DNA of 64,000 nucleotides from Bradyrhizobium mercantei (GTDB lineage Bacteria; Pseudomonadota; Alphaproteobacteria; Rhizobiales; Xanthobacteraceae), in NCBI RefSeq assembly GCF_001982635.1, contig NZ_MKFI01000005.1:204477-268476 (forward strand), given 5' to 3'. Under the pieces are notes generated by a model, which was not told the origin of the DNA, searched no databases, and saw only the letters and a list, made by a program, of their open reading frames with translations. A program made the position numbers and the translations under genes. Below, in pieces: positions 21,162 to 29,862 of this stretch (the first letter of the stretch is position 1; each line of letters starts with the position of its first letter).

Positions 21162-21632
21162 ATGGACACGACAACAATGCTGCGCGCGTTCTGCGACGCG
21201 GTCGAGCAGCGCAAAGGCAAGGCTTTTGCAAGCCTTTTCACCGAGGACGGCGTCTATCATGACGTGTTCTACGGCGCCTTCGAGGGCCACGCGAAGATCG
21301 CCGAGATGATCGACGACTGGTTCTACCGGACCGCGACCGATTTCCGTTGGGTGATGCACGATCCCGTCAGCGACGGCACGACGCTCTACGCGCGCTACAC
21401 GTTCAGCTACCGCTCGACCTTACCCGAAGCCAAGGGGGCGCGTGCGATGTTCGAGGGTGTCGCGATCATGCGGCTGCGCGACGGCAGGATCACGGAGTAC
21501 CACGAGGTCGCCAACACCGCGCCGGCCTTCGTCGATTTGAATTTCGCGCCGGAACGGATCGCGAAGATCGTCGGCAAGCAGGGCGCCGCGCTACGGGCGC
21601 GGCCGGAGATGAAGCGGCATTTGGCCGACTAA
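21162..21632 (+). CDS. NTF2-like / SnoaL-type protein
   Basis: 156-residue protein with the cone-shaped NTF2-like pattern: an N-terminal helix (LRAFCDAVEQRKGKAFASLF), then TEDGVYHDVFYGAFEGHAKI and strands ending FEGVAIMRLRDGRITEYHEV. The family includes small isomerases, hydrolases and ligand-binding proteins; no catalytic assignment is possible here. The start at 21162 is supported by GAAGGAGAG upstream; the frame is open further upstream but that is repeat sequence. Confidence 0.78.
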   Translation: MDTTTMLRAFCDAVEQRKGKAFASLFTEDGVYHDVFYGAFEGHAKIAEMIDDWFYRTATDFRWVMHDPVSDGTTLYARYTFSYRSTLPEAKGARAMFEGVAIMRLRDGRITEYHEVANTAPAFVDLNFAPERIAKIVGKQGAALRARPEMKRHLAD

Positions 21633-21637
21633 TTCTC

Positions 21638-21724
21638 CGTCATTGCGAGGAGCGTCGCGACGAAAGCAATCCATAGGTCCACATTCGCGGAAGCATGGAT
21701 TGCTTCGCTTCGCTCGCAATGACG
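21638..21724. repeat. CGTCATTGCGAG palindromic repeat, full copy
   Basis: Third full copy of the family at 4729 and 7441, again between convergent genes (NTF2-like and thioesterase-like). Confidence 0.85.
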
Positions 21725-21735
21725 ACTGAGACCGG

Positions 21736-22533
21736 TTACGGCGGCGGGGGGTTGGTCATCGGCTTGCGCTGGGCGAGCGCCGCCACGGTCGACGTGCCGA
21801 TCGGGCCCTGCTCGTCATAGAGCCAGCATTCGCCGATTGCGATGCCGTCTGTGGCGTGATGGTTGACGACCTCGAAGCCGATCCAGTTGGTCACCGGCAA
21901 ACGGTGCAGATAGATCGTGACGTCGCTGTTGATGTAGCCGAGGCCCTGATCGCCGGCATTGGCAAAGGGGCTCGCGAAATCCGCGCCGGTCGCGACATGG
22001 ACGAACGGTGTCATCTTCACGCCCTCGACGAGCTCGCGCACCTCGCTCATCCAGAGCCGGCGCTCGCCGAGCGACCCCATGTGACCGACAATCGGCCGCG
22101 TCTCCCATTTGCCGTTCATGCCGAGCCTTGGATCGGTCGGCTTCGGAATGTCTGCCGGCGCCGGCACCTGCCAGTTCGGCGGCGACCACACATTGCCGGG
22201 CGCATTTTCCGTCCTGCGCAACAGCTGGCACGAAGCGCGCGCCATGCTGGTGCCGCCGGAGACAAACTCGGCCTCGATCATCTTGATGCGCATGCCGTCG
22301 CGGACCAGCTTCGTCGTCACCTCGATCGGCGTCGTGATGTTGGGCAGCCGGAACATGTCGACCGTCAGCCGCGCCGGGACGAAATCGTCGGAGCCGTGGC
22401 GTTCCTCGATGACGAAGGCGAGCAGGCCGATCACGACGCGGCCGTGCAGTGATTCCGGACTCCACGGTCCGTTGGCAACTGCCGTCGGCATGAAGCCGTC
22501 GCCGTGCCTGGTGAAGAAGGGCTGGTTTGTCAT
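21736..22533 (-). CDS. Acyl-CoA thioesterase-like (hotdog-fold) protein
   Basis: 265 residues resembling double-hotdog TesB/4HBT_3-type thioesterases. There is an N-terminal half with LHGRVVIGLLAFVIEERHG and VTTKLVRDGMRIKMIEAEFV, and a C-terminal half with NSDVTIYLHRLPVTNWIGFE and ECWLYDEQGPIGTSTVAALA. The last segment is the typical second-hotdog end. It probably hydrolyses acyl-CoA; chain specificity is not visible. Upstream on the same strand, 34 bp away, is queG. Confidence 0.75.
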   Translation of the reverse strand: MTNQPFFTRHGDGFMPTAVANGPWSPESLHGRVVIGLLAFVIEERHGSDDFVPARLTVDMFRLPNITTPIEVTTKLVRDGMRIKMIEAEFVSGGTSMARASCQLLRRTENAPGNVWSPPNWQVPAPADIPKPTDPRLGMNGKWETRPIVGHMGSLGERRLWMSEVRELVEGVKMTPFVHVATGADFASPFANAGDQGLGYINSDVTIYLHRLPVTNWIGFEVVNHHATDGIAIGECWLYDEQGPIGTSTVAALAQRKPMTNPPPP

Positions 22534-22567
22534 GGTCGTTGACCATGACGGGAACGGCGCGATGAAA

Positions 22568-23755
22568 TCAAGAGGCCGCCGCGCGCCACTCCTGCTGCAC
22601 GCCGATGTCGGGCTCGCCGCCGGCCCGTGAGGCCAGCGCCGCGAATTCGTCGCGCGCCATCAGTTGCGACAGCGCCCACACCGCGGCGCCGCGCACCAGC
22701 GGGCTTGCATCGTCGAGCAGGCGCCGTGCTTCGCCGGCGAGGTTCGCATCGCCGGAATTGCCGATCGCGATCAGCACATTGCGGATGAAGCGGTCGCGGC
22801 CGATGCGCTTGACCGGCGACTTCGTGAACAGCGCGCGAAACGCCGCGTCGTCGAGCCGCGCGAGATCGGCGAGCGCAGGCGCGCGCAATGCATCGCGCGC
22901 GGCGAGCTTCTGCTCGCGTCCGGCTTCGGCGAACTTGTTCCACGGGCACACCGCGAGGCAATCGTCGCAGCCATAGATGCGGTTGCCGATGGCCTTGCGG
23001 AATTCGTGCGGGATCGGGCCCTTGTTCTCGATCGTCAGATACGAGATGCAGCGCCGCGCATCGAGCTTGTAGGCGGACGGAAACGCCGCGGTCGGACAGA
23101 TGTCCTGGCAGGCGCGGCAGCTGCCGCAATGATCCGTGTCGCTTTCGTCGCGCGGCAGCTCGGTCGCCGAATAGATCGCGCCGAGAAACAGCCACGAGCC
23201 GAATTCGCGCGAGACGAGATTGGTGTGCTTGCCCTGCCAGCCGACGCCGGCGGCCTGCGCGAGCGGCTTCTCCATCACGGCCGCGGTGTCGACAAACACC
23301 TTCACCTCGTCGCCGGTGATCGCGGCGAGCCAGCGCGCCAGGATCTTCAGCCGCTTCTTGATCACGTCGTGATAGTCGTCGCCCTGCGCATAGACCGAGA
23401 TCGCGCCATGCGACCGGCGCGCGAGGATATCGAGTGGATTGTCGTCGGGCCCGTAGTTGACGCCGAGCATGATGATCGAGCGCACACCGCCCCACAGCAC
23501 CCGCGGGTCGGCGCGCCGTTCCGGATTGGCCGCAAGCCAGTCCATGTCGCCATGGCCACCCGCGCCGAGGAATTCGAGGAAATATTTCCCGGCCTCACTG
23601 GTCGCATCGGGACCGGTGAATCCGATGGCATCGAAGCCGAGCGCGCGTGCCTCGCGCGTGAGTGCCGTCTTGAGATCGGAGGGAGAGAGCCTGACCGCCG
23701 GGTTCAGAAGTCGAGGTCCACATAGGTGCGCGATGCCGGCACCCCCGCCAGCCAC
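22568..23755 (-). CDS. queG: Epoxyqueuosine reductase QueG
   Basis: QueG reduces epoxyqueuosine to queuosine in tRNA, the last step of Q synthesis, using cobalamin and two 4Fe-4S clusters. The ferredoxin-like cluster motifs CGSCRACQDICP and CDDCLAVCPW are present, followed by a C-terminal HEAT-like repeat region (LLDDASPLVRGAAVWALSQL). Family similarity starts at about SPSDLKTALTREARALGF, but there is no ATG there. The choices are a GTG at 23755 inside gst (used here, 395 residues) or a CTG at 23707 overlapping the gst stop. The start is therefore uncertain. Confidence 0.88.
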   Translation of the reverse strand: MAGGGAGIAHLCGPRLLNPAVRLSPSDLKTALTREARALGFDAIGFTGPDATSEAGKYFLEFLGAGGHGDMDWLAANPERRADPRVLWGGVRSIIMLGVNYGPDDNPLDILARRSHGAISVYAQGDDYHDVIKKRLKILARWLAAITGDEVKVFVDTAAVMEKPLAQAAGVGWQGKHTNLVSREFGSWLFLGAIYSATELPRDESDTDHCGSCRACQDICPTAAFPSAYKLDARRCISYLTIENKGPIPHEFRKAIGNRIYGCDDCLAVCPWNKFAEAGREQKLAARDALRAPALADLARLDDAAFRALFTKSPVKRIGRDRFIRNVLIAIGNSGDANLAGEARRLLDDASPLVRGAAVWALSQLMARDEFAALASRAGGEPDIGVQQEWRAAAS

Positions 23756-24396
23756 TCGCTGAGCAGCGGGCGGAACGACGGGCGGGATTTCACCCGCGCG
23801 TACCACGACTTTGCCGCGTCGTCCTCGCTCCATGGCACGTCGCCCAGATAGTCGATCGCCGAGAGATGCGCCGCGGCGGCGAGATCCGCGTAGGTGAGGC
23901 GGTCGCCGGCGAGATAGTTCCGCGTCTTCGCCAGCCAGCCGATATAGCTCAGATGATAGCGCACATTGACCTTGGCGGCGCGCATGATGTCGGGCGCCGG
24001 CGGGCCGCCGCCATTGTCCTCGCTCATGAAGCGCTTGTAGATCCGCTCGGTCACCAGCGGGTTGGAGGCTTCCTCGAAGAACTTTTCGTTGAACCACGCC
24101 ATCAGCCGGCGCACCTCGACGCGCTCGGCCGAAGACGTCGGCAACAGCCGCCGCTCGCCGGCATCGAGGCCGTGGGTCTCGTCGACATATTCGGCGATGA
24201 TGGGCGCACCCGGAATCGGCGGAAAGCCCTCGGCGATCAGCACCGGCGTGGTTGCCGCCGGATTGAGCGCGAGGTAGGCCTCGCGCCGCTCCCAGACCCG
24301 TTCCTCCACCAGGCGCAGATCGAGGCCATACTCGCCGAGCACGAGGCGGATGAATCGCGAATGCGGACAGAACGGGTGGTGATACAGCGTGTACAT
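23704..24396 (-). CDS. Glutathione S-transferase family protein
   Basis: 230 residues with a thioredoxin-fold N-terminus (MYTLYHHPFCPHSRFIRLVL, with the CPHS active-site-like motif), the glutathione-contact segment ATTPVLIAEG and an all-helical C-domain containing GDRLTYADLAAAAHLSAIDYLG. This C-terminal N-capping-box motif is typical of GSTs. Its stop overlaps the presumed queG start, so the two are likely translationally coupled. The substrate is unknown. Confidence 0.9.
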   Translation of the reverse strand: MYTLYHHPFCPHSRFIRLVLGEYGLDLRLVEERVWERREAYLALNPAATTPVLIAEGFPPIPGAPIIAEYVDETHGLDAGERRLLPTSSAERVEVRRLMAWFNEKFFEEASNPLVTERIYKRFMSEDNGGGPPAPDIMRAAKVNVRYHLSYIGWLAKTRNYLAGDRLTYADLAAAAHLSAIDYLGDVPWSEDDAAKSWYARVKSRPSFRPLLSEWLAGVPASRTYVDLDF

Positions 24397-24660
24397 GAAG
24401 CCCTTGGTAGTTTCGCGGCGCTTAAGAAACCATCAACCTGTGTGACCTGAACCCACAATTTGGCCAGATCTGCACCGGTCGTCTCTATGTCGCGTCAGCA
24501 CGCAAACCGGTAGCCACCCCCGCAGATGGTGCGGGTCACAAAAACGCTATAGCTCAGCAAATCGGCCGGGTAACCCATTGTTTGACGATTTTTTGCGATT
24601 GCGGCCAATGTGCGAATAAGCGAGAAGAATCCGGTTTTTCCACACAGGACAGGCCAGATC

Positions 24661-25467
24661 ATGATGACGGATATGCTGCGGGCGGTGATTCTCGGCATCG
24701 TCGAGGGTGTCACAGAGTTCCTGCCGGTCTCTTCGACGGGCCACCTGCTGCTCGCGGAACGCTTCTTCAATCTCGGCGAAGGCAATTTCTGGAAGAGCTT
24801 CGCGATCCTGATTCAGCTCGGTGCGATCCTCGCGATCCTCGTGCTCTACTTCACCAAATTGTGGCGCGTCGCGCTCGGCATGTTCTCCAATCCCGACGAC
24901 CGCCGCTTCGTGATCGGCGTGCTGGTGGCGTTCCTGCCCGCCGTCGTGATCGGCCTGATCGCCGGCAAGTACATCAAGGAATTCCTGTTCAATCCGTGGG
25001 TGGTCTGCTTCACGCTGATCGTCGGCGGCGCCGTCCTGCTCTGGGTCGATCAGCTCGATCTCAAGGTCTACGAGGACGATGCGACGCGCTTTCCGCTGTT
25101 GATGTATTTCTGGATCGGCGTCGCGCAGTGCCTGGCGATGATCCCAGGCGTGTCGCGCTCCGGCGCCAGTATCGTGGCTGCGATGCTGCTCGGCGCCGAC
25201 AAGCGCTCGGCGGCGGAATTCTCGTTCTTCCTCGCGATCCCGACCATGGTCGGCGCGTTCGTCTATGATTTTTACAAGAACCGCGCCGACTTCACGTCAG
25301 ACAATCTCAGCGTGATCGCGGTCGGTTTCGTGGTGTCGTTCATCACGGCGATGATCGTGGTGCGGGCATTCCTCAACTTCGTCACCCGCCGCGGCTTCAC
25401 CTTCTTTGCCTGGTGGCGCGTGATCGTCGGCACGCTCGGCCTGATCGCGCTGGCGATGGGCCGGTAA
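24661..25467 (+). CDS. uppP: Undecaprenyl-diphosphatase UppP (BacA)
   Basis: This membrane phosphatase recycles undecaprenyl pyrophosphate, the carrier lipid for peptidoglycan; extra copies give bacitracin tolerance. From ATG 24661 (or 24664) it is 268 residues with about eight TM segments. It has both active-site motifs: VEGVTEFLPVSSTGHLLL near the N-terminus and PGVSRSGASIVAAMLLG in the middle. The frame is open further upstream, but family similarity begins at TDMLRAVILGIVEG. Confidence 0.95.
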   Translation: MMTDMLRAVILGIVEGVTEFLPVSSTGHLLLAERFFNLGEGNFWKSFAILIQLGAILAILVLYFTKLWRVALGMFSNPDDRRFVIGVLVAFLPAVVIGLIAGKYIKEFLFNPWVVCFTLIVGGAVLLWVDQLDLKVYEDDATRFPLLMYFWIGVAQCLAMIPGVSRSGASIVAAMLLGADKRSAAEFSFFLAIPTMVGAFVYDFYKNRADFTSDNLSVIAVGFVVSFITAMIVVRAFLNFVTRRGFTFFAWWRVIVGTLGLIALAMGR

Positions 25468-25480
25468 GGCATTCTCCGCT

Positions 25481-25620
25481 GTCGTCCCCGCCTAGTGCGC
25501 AATTGCGCACGGGAGCAGGGACCCATAACCACGGCTTTCTCAGGGGCGCAGGGCTGTGGCCCCAGCGTCCTGCATCTCGGGCATTTGTGGTTATGGGTTC
25601 TGGCTTTCGCCAGGACGACA
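25481..25620. repeat. GTCGTCC / GGACGAC palindromic repeat
   Basis: The arms GGGACCCATAACCAC and GTGGTTATGGGTTC, flanked by GTCGTCCCCG and CCAGGACGAC, form a long hairpin between the convergent genes uppP and the NDUFA9-like gene. An inner GCGCAATTGCGC palindrome is also present. Confidence 0.8.
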
Positions 25621-25634
25621 GGGGAAAGGGCGGC

Positions 25635-26612
25635 CTACGCGCTCTTCTTCTGGAACTGGCCCGTCGCGCGGAAGCGCCAGAGATATTGCGGGGCGACGGC
25701 TTCCATCGAGTCCGGCGTGATGCCGAGGCCCGCAAAGGTCAGGCCGGCGGCCTTGGCGGCGTCGGACACCACATTGTCCACGCGCAGCATCGCGACCTGG
25801 TCCGGGGTCAGGGTGAACGGCCCGGGCGCAAATTGCAGGAAGTACGACTGCAGCTTGGCGAGACCGAACGGCAGCGGCGCCAGCATGCGGTCGCGCTGGG
25901 TGATCTGGAGGATGATCTCCATCACCTCGCGCATGGTCAGCACTTCCGGCCCGCCGAGCTCGTAGGTCGCGCCCGCCTTCGCTTTGCCGTCGACGGCATC
26001 GGCCACCGCGTCCGCGACGTCGGCGACATAGGCCGGCTGCACCGTGTTGACGCCACCGCCGACCAGCGGCAGCACCGGCGAGATCCGCGCCAGCGCCGCG
26101 AAGCGGTTGGTGAACTGATCCTCGGGCCCGAACAGCAGCGACGGCCGCATGATGGTGGCCGACGGCAGGGCCGCCTGCACCGCCTTCTCGCCCTCCGCCT
26201 TGGCGCGGAAATAACCCGACGGCGAATCCGCATCGGCCCCGATCGCCGAGACATGGACCATCCGGGCGCCGTTTGCAGCCGCGGCCTTGGCGATGGTCTC
26301 GGCGCCCTTCACCTGCACGGCGTCAAAGCTCTGCCCGCCGCCCTCGGCCAGGATGCCGACCAGGTTGATGGCGATATGCGAATCACGCATCGCCGCCTCG
26401 ACCGAGGCCGGGTAGCGCACATTGGCCTGGACGGCGTGAATCTGCCCGACCCGGCCGAGTGGCTGCAGATGGCCGGCCAGTTCGGGCCGCCGCACCGCGA
26501 CTCGCACGCGGTAATCGCGCTTGCAGAGCGCCCGGACCACGTTCCGTCCCAGAAAACCCGATCCGCCGAAGACCGTGACGAGCGTTTCCAGGTTCGATGC
26601 CATGAGGTCCAT
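25635..26612 (-). CDS. Complex I NDUFA9-subunit-like NAD(P)-binding protein
   Basis: 325-residue atypical short-chain dehydrogenase with the Rossmann motif FGGSGFLGRNVVRAL and the segments HIAINLVGILAEGG, HVSAIGADADSPSGYFRAKAEGE and RPSLLFGPEDQFTNRF. These match the complex I NDUFA9 family, alphaproteobacterial relatives of the mitochondrial accessory subunit. The SGYFRAKAEGE segment carries the Tyr/Lys region. Translation may begin at 26612 or at the second ATG, 26603. A direct role in NADH dehydrogenase is inference; nuo genes are not in the window. Confidence 0.85.
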   Translation of the reverse strand: MDLMASNLETLVTVFGGSGFLGRNVVRALCKRDYRVRVAVRRPELAGHLQPLGRVGQIHAVQANVRYPASVEAAMRDSHIAINLVGILAEGGGQSFDAVQVKGAETIAKAAAANGARMVHVSAIGADADSPSGYFRAKAEGEKAVQAALPSATIMRPSLLFGPEDQFTNRFAALARISPVLPLVGGGVNTVQPAYVADVADAVADAVDGKAKAGATYELGGPEVLTMREVMEIILQITQRDRMLAPLPFGLAKLQSYFLQFAPGPFTLTPDQVAMLRVDNVVSDAAKAAGLTFAGLGITPDSMEAVAPQYLWRFRATGQFQKKSA

Positions 26613-26751
26613 TCCTGCCGGATTCGAGAGCGATTGAGCGCATTTACCGCTTCTCGCGATACGCCATCAGCCCAATCCTGTACAGGCTATTTGATTTTTC
26701 GATCGCGAATTTGACAAGCGCGTAACCGATCCTTACTAAGCCGCTCCACAT

Positions 26752-26838
<87 letters not shown>

Positions 26839-26892
26839 CCTCATCTAAAACGCTAATGCGTTCAAGAAGATGAGCTGACGCAGCGGTTTCTG

Positions 26893-26923
26893 CCTCTCGT
26901 ACAGGTACACACGAGAGGTACAC
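26893..26923 (+). promoter_or_regulatory. Hairpin and GTACAC motifs at the integrase start
   Basis: An 8-bp perfect inverted repeat, CCTCTCGT (26893-26900) and ACGAGAGG (26911-26918), folds the integrase ribosome binding site GAGAGG into a stem. Two GTACAC hexamers (26905 and 26918, 13 bp apart) and a GTACAG (26899) overlap it. This could be a translation-limiting hairpin, an integrase arm-binding site, or both. Confidence 0.55.
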
Positions 26924-28549
26924 ATGGCCTTCATAATGGCTCATCCGACCAAGCATCCCTTGACCGGGATGTTCTACTACCGTGGCCGCGTTCCGGCCGA
27001 CCTAGTCAAGCAGCTCAAGGGCAGAAGCATCTCGGTCGACGTGGGCGAGACGCCTTCGCTCGTCAGGCTGGGCAGCCACTGCAAGGTCTCTCTTCAGACC
27101 AAGGACGTCCAAACCGCCAAGACCCGAAATGCCCAAGTGGAGACCCAGCTCGGGACACTTTGGGAGGCGGAGCGGCGAGGGGCTACGCATCTCACCTTCG
27201 AGCAGGTGTGCGCGCTCGCCGGGGAGATGCGACGTGAGACCTTGGCGGCCAACGAGGCCGAACCCGGCTCTCCCGCCGATTGGGACTTCCTTCAGGGTCA
27301 GCTCTCGGACGCTTTGTCGTGGTTTGAGCGGGACGAGGATGGCACGCCACTGAACCCCAAGCAGGGAGAGTGGGAGGTATCCCGTCTCATCCAAGTCGAC
27401 GGCTTCCTGCAGGCGAGGGGCCTCGGCCTTACCCCGCAAAGCTACCGCCAGTTCGTCGAGCAGGCCGGCGGCGCGCTCTGGCGGGCATACGATACTCTCT
27501 CGAGGCGGGCACTGGGGGACTACTCTCCGGACGAGCACGCGGCTCGTTATCCAATCTGGCGCGACTCGGACGGCAGGAGCACGGAGGCTGCGGCTGTGCC
27601 GCTTCTCGACCTGTTCGGCAGATGGGCGGCGGAGGCCAAGCCCGTAGCTGCGACGGTGGATGGTTGGCGTCCCTACCTGCAGGGCTTCATTGGGTTGACC
27701 GGCCACGATGACGCTATGCGCTTTACCAGCCATGATGTTGCCCGGTGGAAGGACGCCCTCGTTCAACGCGGAGATAGCGCCAAGACGATCAATGGCAGCA
27801 AGCTTGCGGCACTCAAGACGGTCCTCCAGTGGGGTGTAGACAACCATCGCTTGACCGAGAATGTCGCCAGTCGTGTTCGGGTTCGCCAGAAGGTGCGCGC
27901 TGGCGAGCGCATGCGAGGCTTCAGTCTTGATGAAGCTGCAGCGATCTTTCGAGCGGCGGAGAAGCAGACCAGCAAGGTCTATCGTTGGGTTCCGGCCCTG
28001 TGCGCTCTCTCCGGTGCTCGCGTTGCCGAGGTTTGCCAGCTAAGGGCGGAGGACGTTCGCAGGGAGCTGGGGTTCTGGGTGATGCAGTTCGCGCCGGAAG
28101 CTGGCTCGCTAAAGACGGTAAGCTCAGAGCGGCTCGTTCCTCTGCATCCTTATCTGCTCGAGCACGGCTTTCTGAAATTCGTTGAGAGTGTAGGAAGTGG
28201 CCCCCTGTTCTATGACGAGAAGCGACGGAACCCCGGCGCAAAGAAGCCGCCGGCCAAGATCGTAGCCAAGAACGTCGCAGCATGGGTCCATAAGCGGGAC
28301 CTCGGGGTCGGTCGCGCCCAGCGAAAGGACCCGAACCACGCATGGCGGCACTATTTTATCACCGTGCTTCGCGATCTCGAGATCAATGACAGTGTGATCG
28401 AAAGGCTCACCGGACACGGCGCATCGAACGTCAACAAGGGTTACGGGGAGGCGATGCTCCGAACCCTTTCTCGCGCCATTGATTCAGTTCCGATACCCGC
28501 AGGCCAAGCTCAATCGCCGATGACTGCGGCGGAAGGAGCGGGACGATGA
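26924..28549 (+). CDS. int: Tyrosine site-specific integrase
   Basis: 541-residue phage-type integrase. The N-terminal HPLTGMFYYRGRVPADLV resembles the DUF6538-type arm domain of rhizobial island integrases. A SAM-like core-binding domain spans about 226-315. The catalytic domain has Arg366 (CALSGARVAEV), a probable Lys397, H472-x-x-R475 (HAWRHYF), His498 (TGHGA) and nucleophile Tyr507 (KGYGE). The start at 26924 has GAGAGG six bases upstream. It reads away from tRNA-Leu, as expected for the integrase of an element inserted there, and overlaps the next gene by ATGA. Confidence 0.95.
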   Translation: MAFIMAHPTKHPLTGMFYYRGRVPADLVKQLKGRSISVDVGETPSLVRLGSHCKVSLQTKDVQTAKTRNAQVETQLGTLWEAERRGATHLTFEQVCALAGEMRRETLAANEAEPGSPADWDFLQGQLSDALSWFERDEDGTPLNPKQGEWEVSRLIQVDGFLQARGLGLTPQSYRQFVEQAGGALWRAYDTLSRRALGDYSPDEHAARYPIWRDSDGRSTEAAAVPLLDLFGRWAAEAKPVAATVDGWRPYLQGFIGLTGHDDAMRFTSHDVARWKDALVQRGDSAKTINGSKLAALKTVLQWGVDNHRLTENVASRVRVRQKVRAGERMRGFSLDEAAAIFRAAEKQTSKVYRWVPALCALSGARVAEVCQLRAEDVRRELGFWVMQFAPEAGSLKTVSSERLVPLHPYLLEHGFLKFVESVGSGPLFYDEKRRNPGAKKPPAKIVAKNVAAWVHKRDLGVGRAQRKDPNHAWRHYFITVLRDLEINDSVIERLTGHGASNVNKGYGEAMLRTLSRAIDSVPIPAGQAQSPMTAAEGAGR

Positions 28550-28806
28550 TTGCTGTCGCGGCGGTTTGCAATGTTGCGCTCTTGGCACTTTGGGCTCTCT
28601 TGCTCGAGTCCAAGGGGTTGCCGCGGCAGGGAATGGATGCCCTCGTTGCGGCTCTGGTTTTTCTGGCGCCGGCTTCATCGCTGCTGGCTCTCTGGCGTGC
28701 TGAGGCGCGTGCAGCCAGCAGTTGGCTGTTACTTGAGTTGGAAGCAAGAAAGGTTACGCTCAGGGGGCGCATGACCTCCGAGAAGCGCACCGAAGGTCCA
28801 ACCTGA
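28546..28806 (+). CDS. Small two-TM membrane protein coupled to integrase
   Basis: 86 residues. The ATG overlaps the integrase stop as ATGA, so translation is probably coupled. Two hydrophobic segments (about residues 2-20 and 28-49) are followed by a basic cytoplasmic-looking tail (EARKVTLRGRMTSEKR). I recognise no family. The overlap makes it more credible than an isolated small frame. A role in excision control or immunity would be speculation. Confidence 0.6.
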   Translation: MIAVAAVCNVALLALWALLLESKGLPRQGMDALVAALVFLAPASSLLALWRAEARAASSWLLLELEARKVTLRGRMTSEKRTEGPT

Positions 28807-28839
28807 CGCGCTCCTCGCAATTGGAGTCGGGCAGCGGCC

Positions 28840-29046
28840 CTAACAGCCATGCCCGGCTCTCGCTTCCTCCTTCTCTGCAACCGCCCTCAGCGCTTCCATG
28901 AGCCTCTCAAACCGCTCTCCAGCTGACAGGCGGGGCAAATCTCGTTCTACCTCGCGCTTGCGGAAAGCTTTGCGCTCAGCCGCGTTCAGAATAGCAGTCG
29001 TGGGCTTGTAGTTTGTCTTCCGGCGGCGATTGATCTCACGAGCCAA
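28840..29046 (-). CDS. Small charged hypothetical protein (possibly truncated)
   Basis: 68 residues, highly charged and helical, for example AAERKAFRKREVERDLPRLS and GERFERLMEALRAVAEKEEA. The only start is a TTG at 29046, and an in-frame stop lies two codons upstream. Its 5' end abuts, head to head, the 5'-truncated PIN-like gene, so it may itself be the surviving 3' part of a longer gene. No family recognised. Confidence 0.4.
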   Translation of the reverse strand: MAREINRRRKTNYKPTTAILNAAERKAFRKREVERDLPRLSAGERFERLMEALRAVAEKEEARAGHGC

Positions 29047-29744
29047 ACCCTATCGCCAAGCTCTACGCGACCGTGTTGAGCGGCGACGCGATAATCGATC
29101 TGCCTATCAGCGATGTTGAGGCAAGGCAGGAGCTGCTGAAGGAAGCGCGAGACCGTACGCGCAACCGTATCCCGCCTGGGTATCAAGATGCAGGTAAGGA
29201 TGATGAGGGCATCGGCGACTTCTTGATCTGGAAGTCGTTGCTCCAGTTGGGGAGCGAGAGAAAGCAGCACCTAGCTTTTGTTACTGGCGAGCAGAAGAAC
29301 GACTGGTTCGTTCGATCAGGTGGAGAGCATATCTACCCGCGTTTTGAGTTGGTTGACGAGTATCGCCGCGCATCCGATGGTCGGTCCCTGCGCCTAATGA
29401 GTCTGCCCCAGTTGCTCAATGCGCTTAAGGCGCCGGCCAGCGTGGTGAATGATGCGAAGACCGCAGAAGAGCAATCCACGGCCGCGGACCGCGCAGCCGA
29501 GCGCGAAGGCCCTTTGGACGCATACAAGATCGTAAAACAGAATGGACGTGTATACGTTGTTCCGTCTAGTAATCCGCAGGTGGGCACCACTTCACCGCGA
29601 GCGGCCCAAATCTTGAGAAATGCACGACTGAGGCGAGCCCGGCGGGCTCAAGTTGAGCTTCGACAGGCGTTAGATGCGGCTCGCCTGCAAGAGCCGGGAC
29701 CTCAAGCTGAAGGCACGGAAGAGGAGGACTCGGCGGACGAATAG
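29034..29744 (+). pseudogene. PIN-like domain (DUF4935/PIN_8 type) protein, 5'-truncated
   Basis: The frame is open from 29034, just after an in-frame TGA, and a GTG at 29073 could start a 223-residue protein. The segment RNRIPPGYQDAGKDDEGIGD, followed by FLIWKSLLQLG, FVTGEQKNDWF and YPRFELVDEYRRASDGRSL, matches the C-terminal half of PIN_8/DUF4935 proteins (typically PPGYKD...GDLIIW...FVTDDKKEDWW). That family's N-terminal half, with the DTNVLL metal-binding aspartate, is absent. The product should lack nuclease activity. A low-complexity acidic tail of about 100 residues follows. Full-length relatives are toxin or defence-associated RNases. Confidence 0.7.
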
Positions 29745-29784
29745 GCTTGTTCTCGTTCGCTACTATCGAGTCGCGTTGCGGCGA

Positions 29785-29803
29785 GTACACGCCGGTGGTA
29801 CAC
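29785..29803 (+). promoter_or_regulatory. Right-end GTACAC motif pair
   Basis: GTACAC at 29785 and 29798 has the same 13-bp period and orientation as the pair at 26905/26918 beside the left end. It lies about 60 bp inside the right attachment repeat, a plausible integrase or excisionase arm site. Confidence 0.5.
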
Positions 29804-29862
29804 GTCAGCCTCCGGCGGAGGCGGAAACCGCAGCGAAATCAGGCCAGTGGAACGGAAATTTC

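Noticed and set aside
26841..29862. Interpretation of the tRNA-Leu element as a prophage or complete defence island
   Set aside because: There are no capsid, tail, lysis, replication or intact restriction/toxin genes; only the integrase is clearly functional-looking and the PIN gene is truncated.
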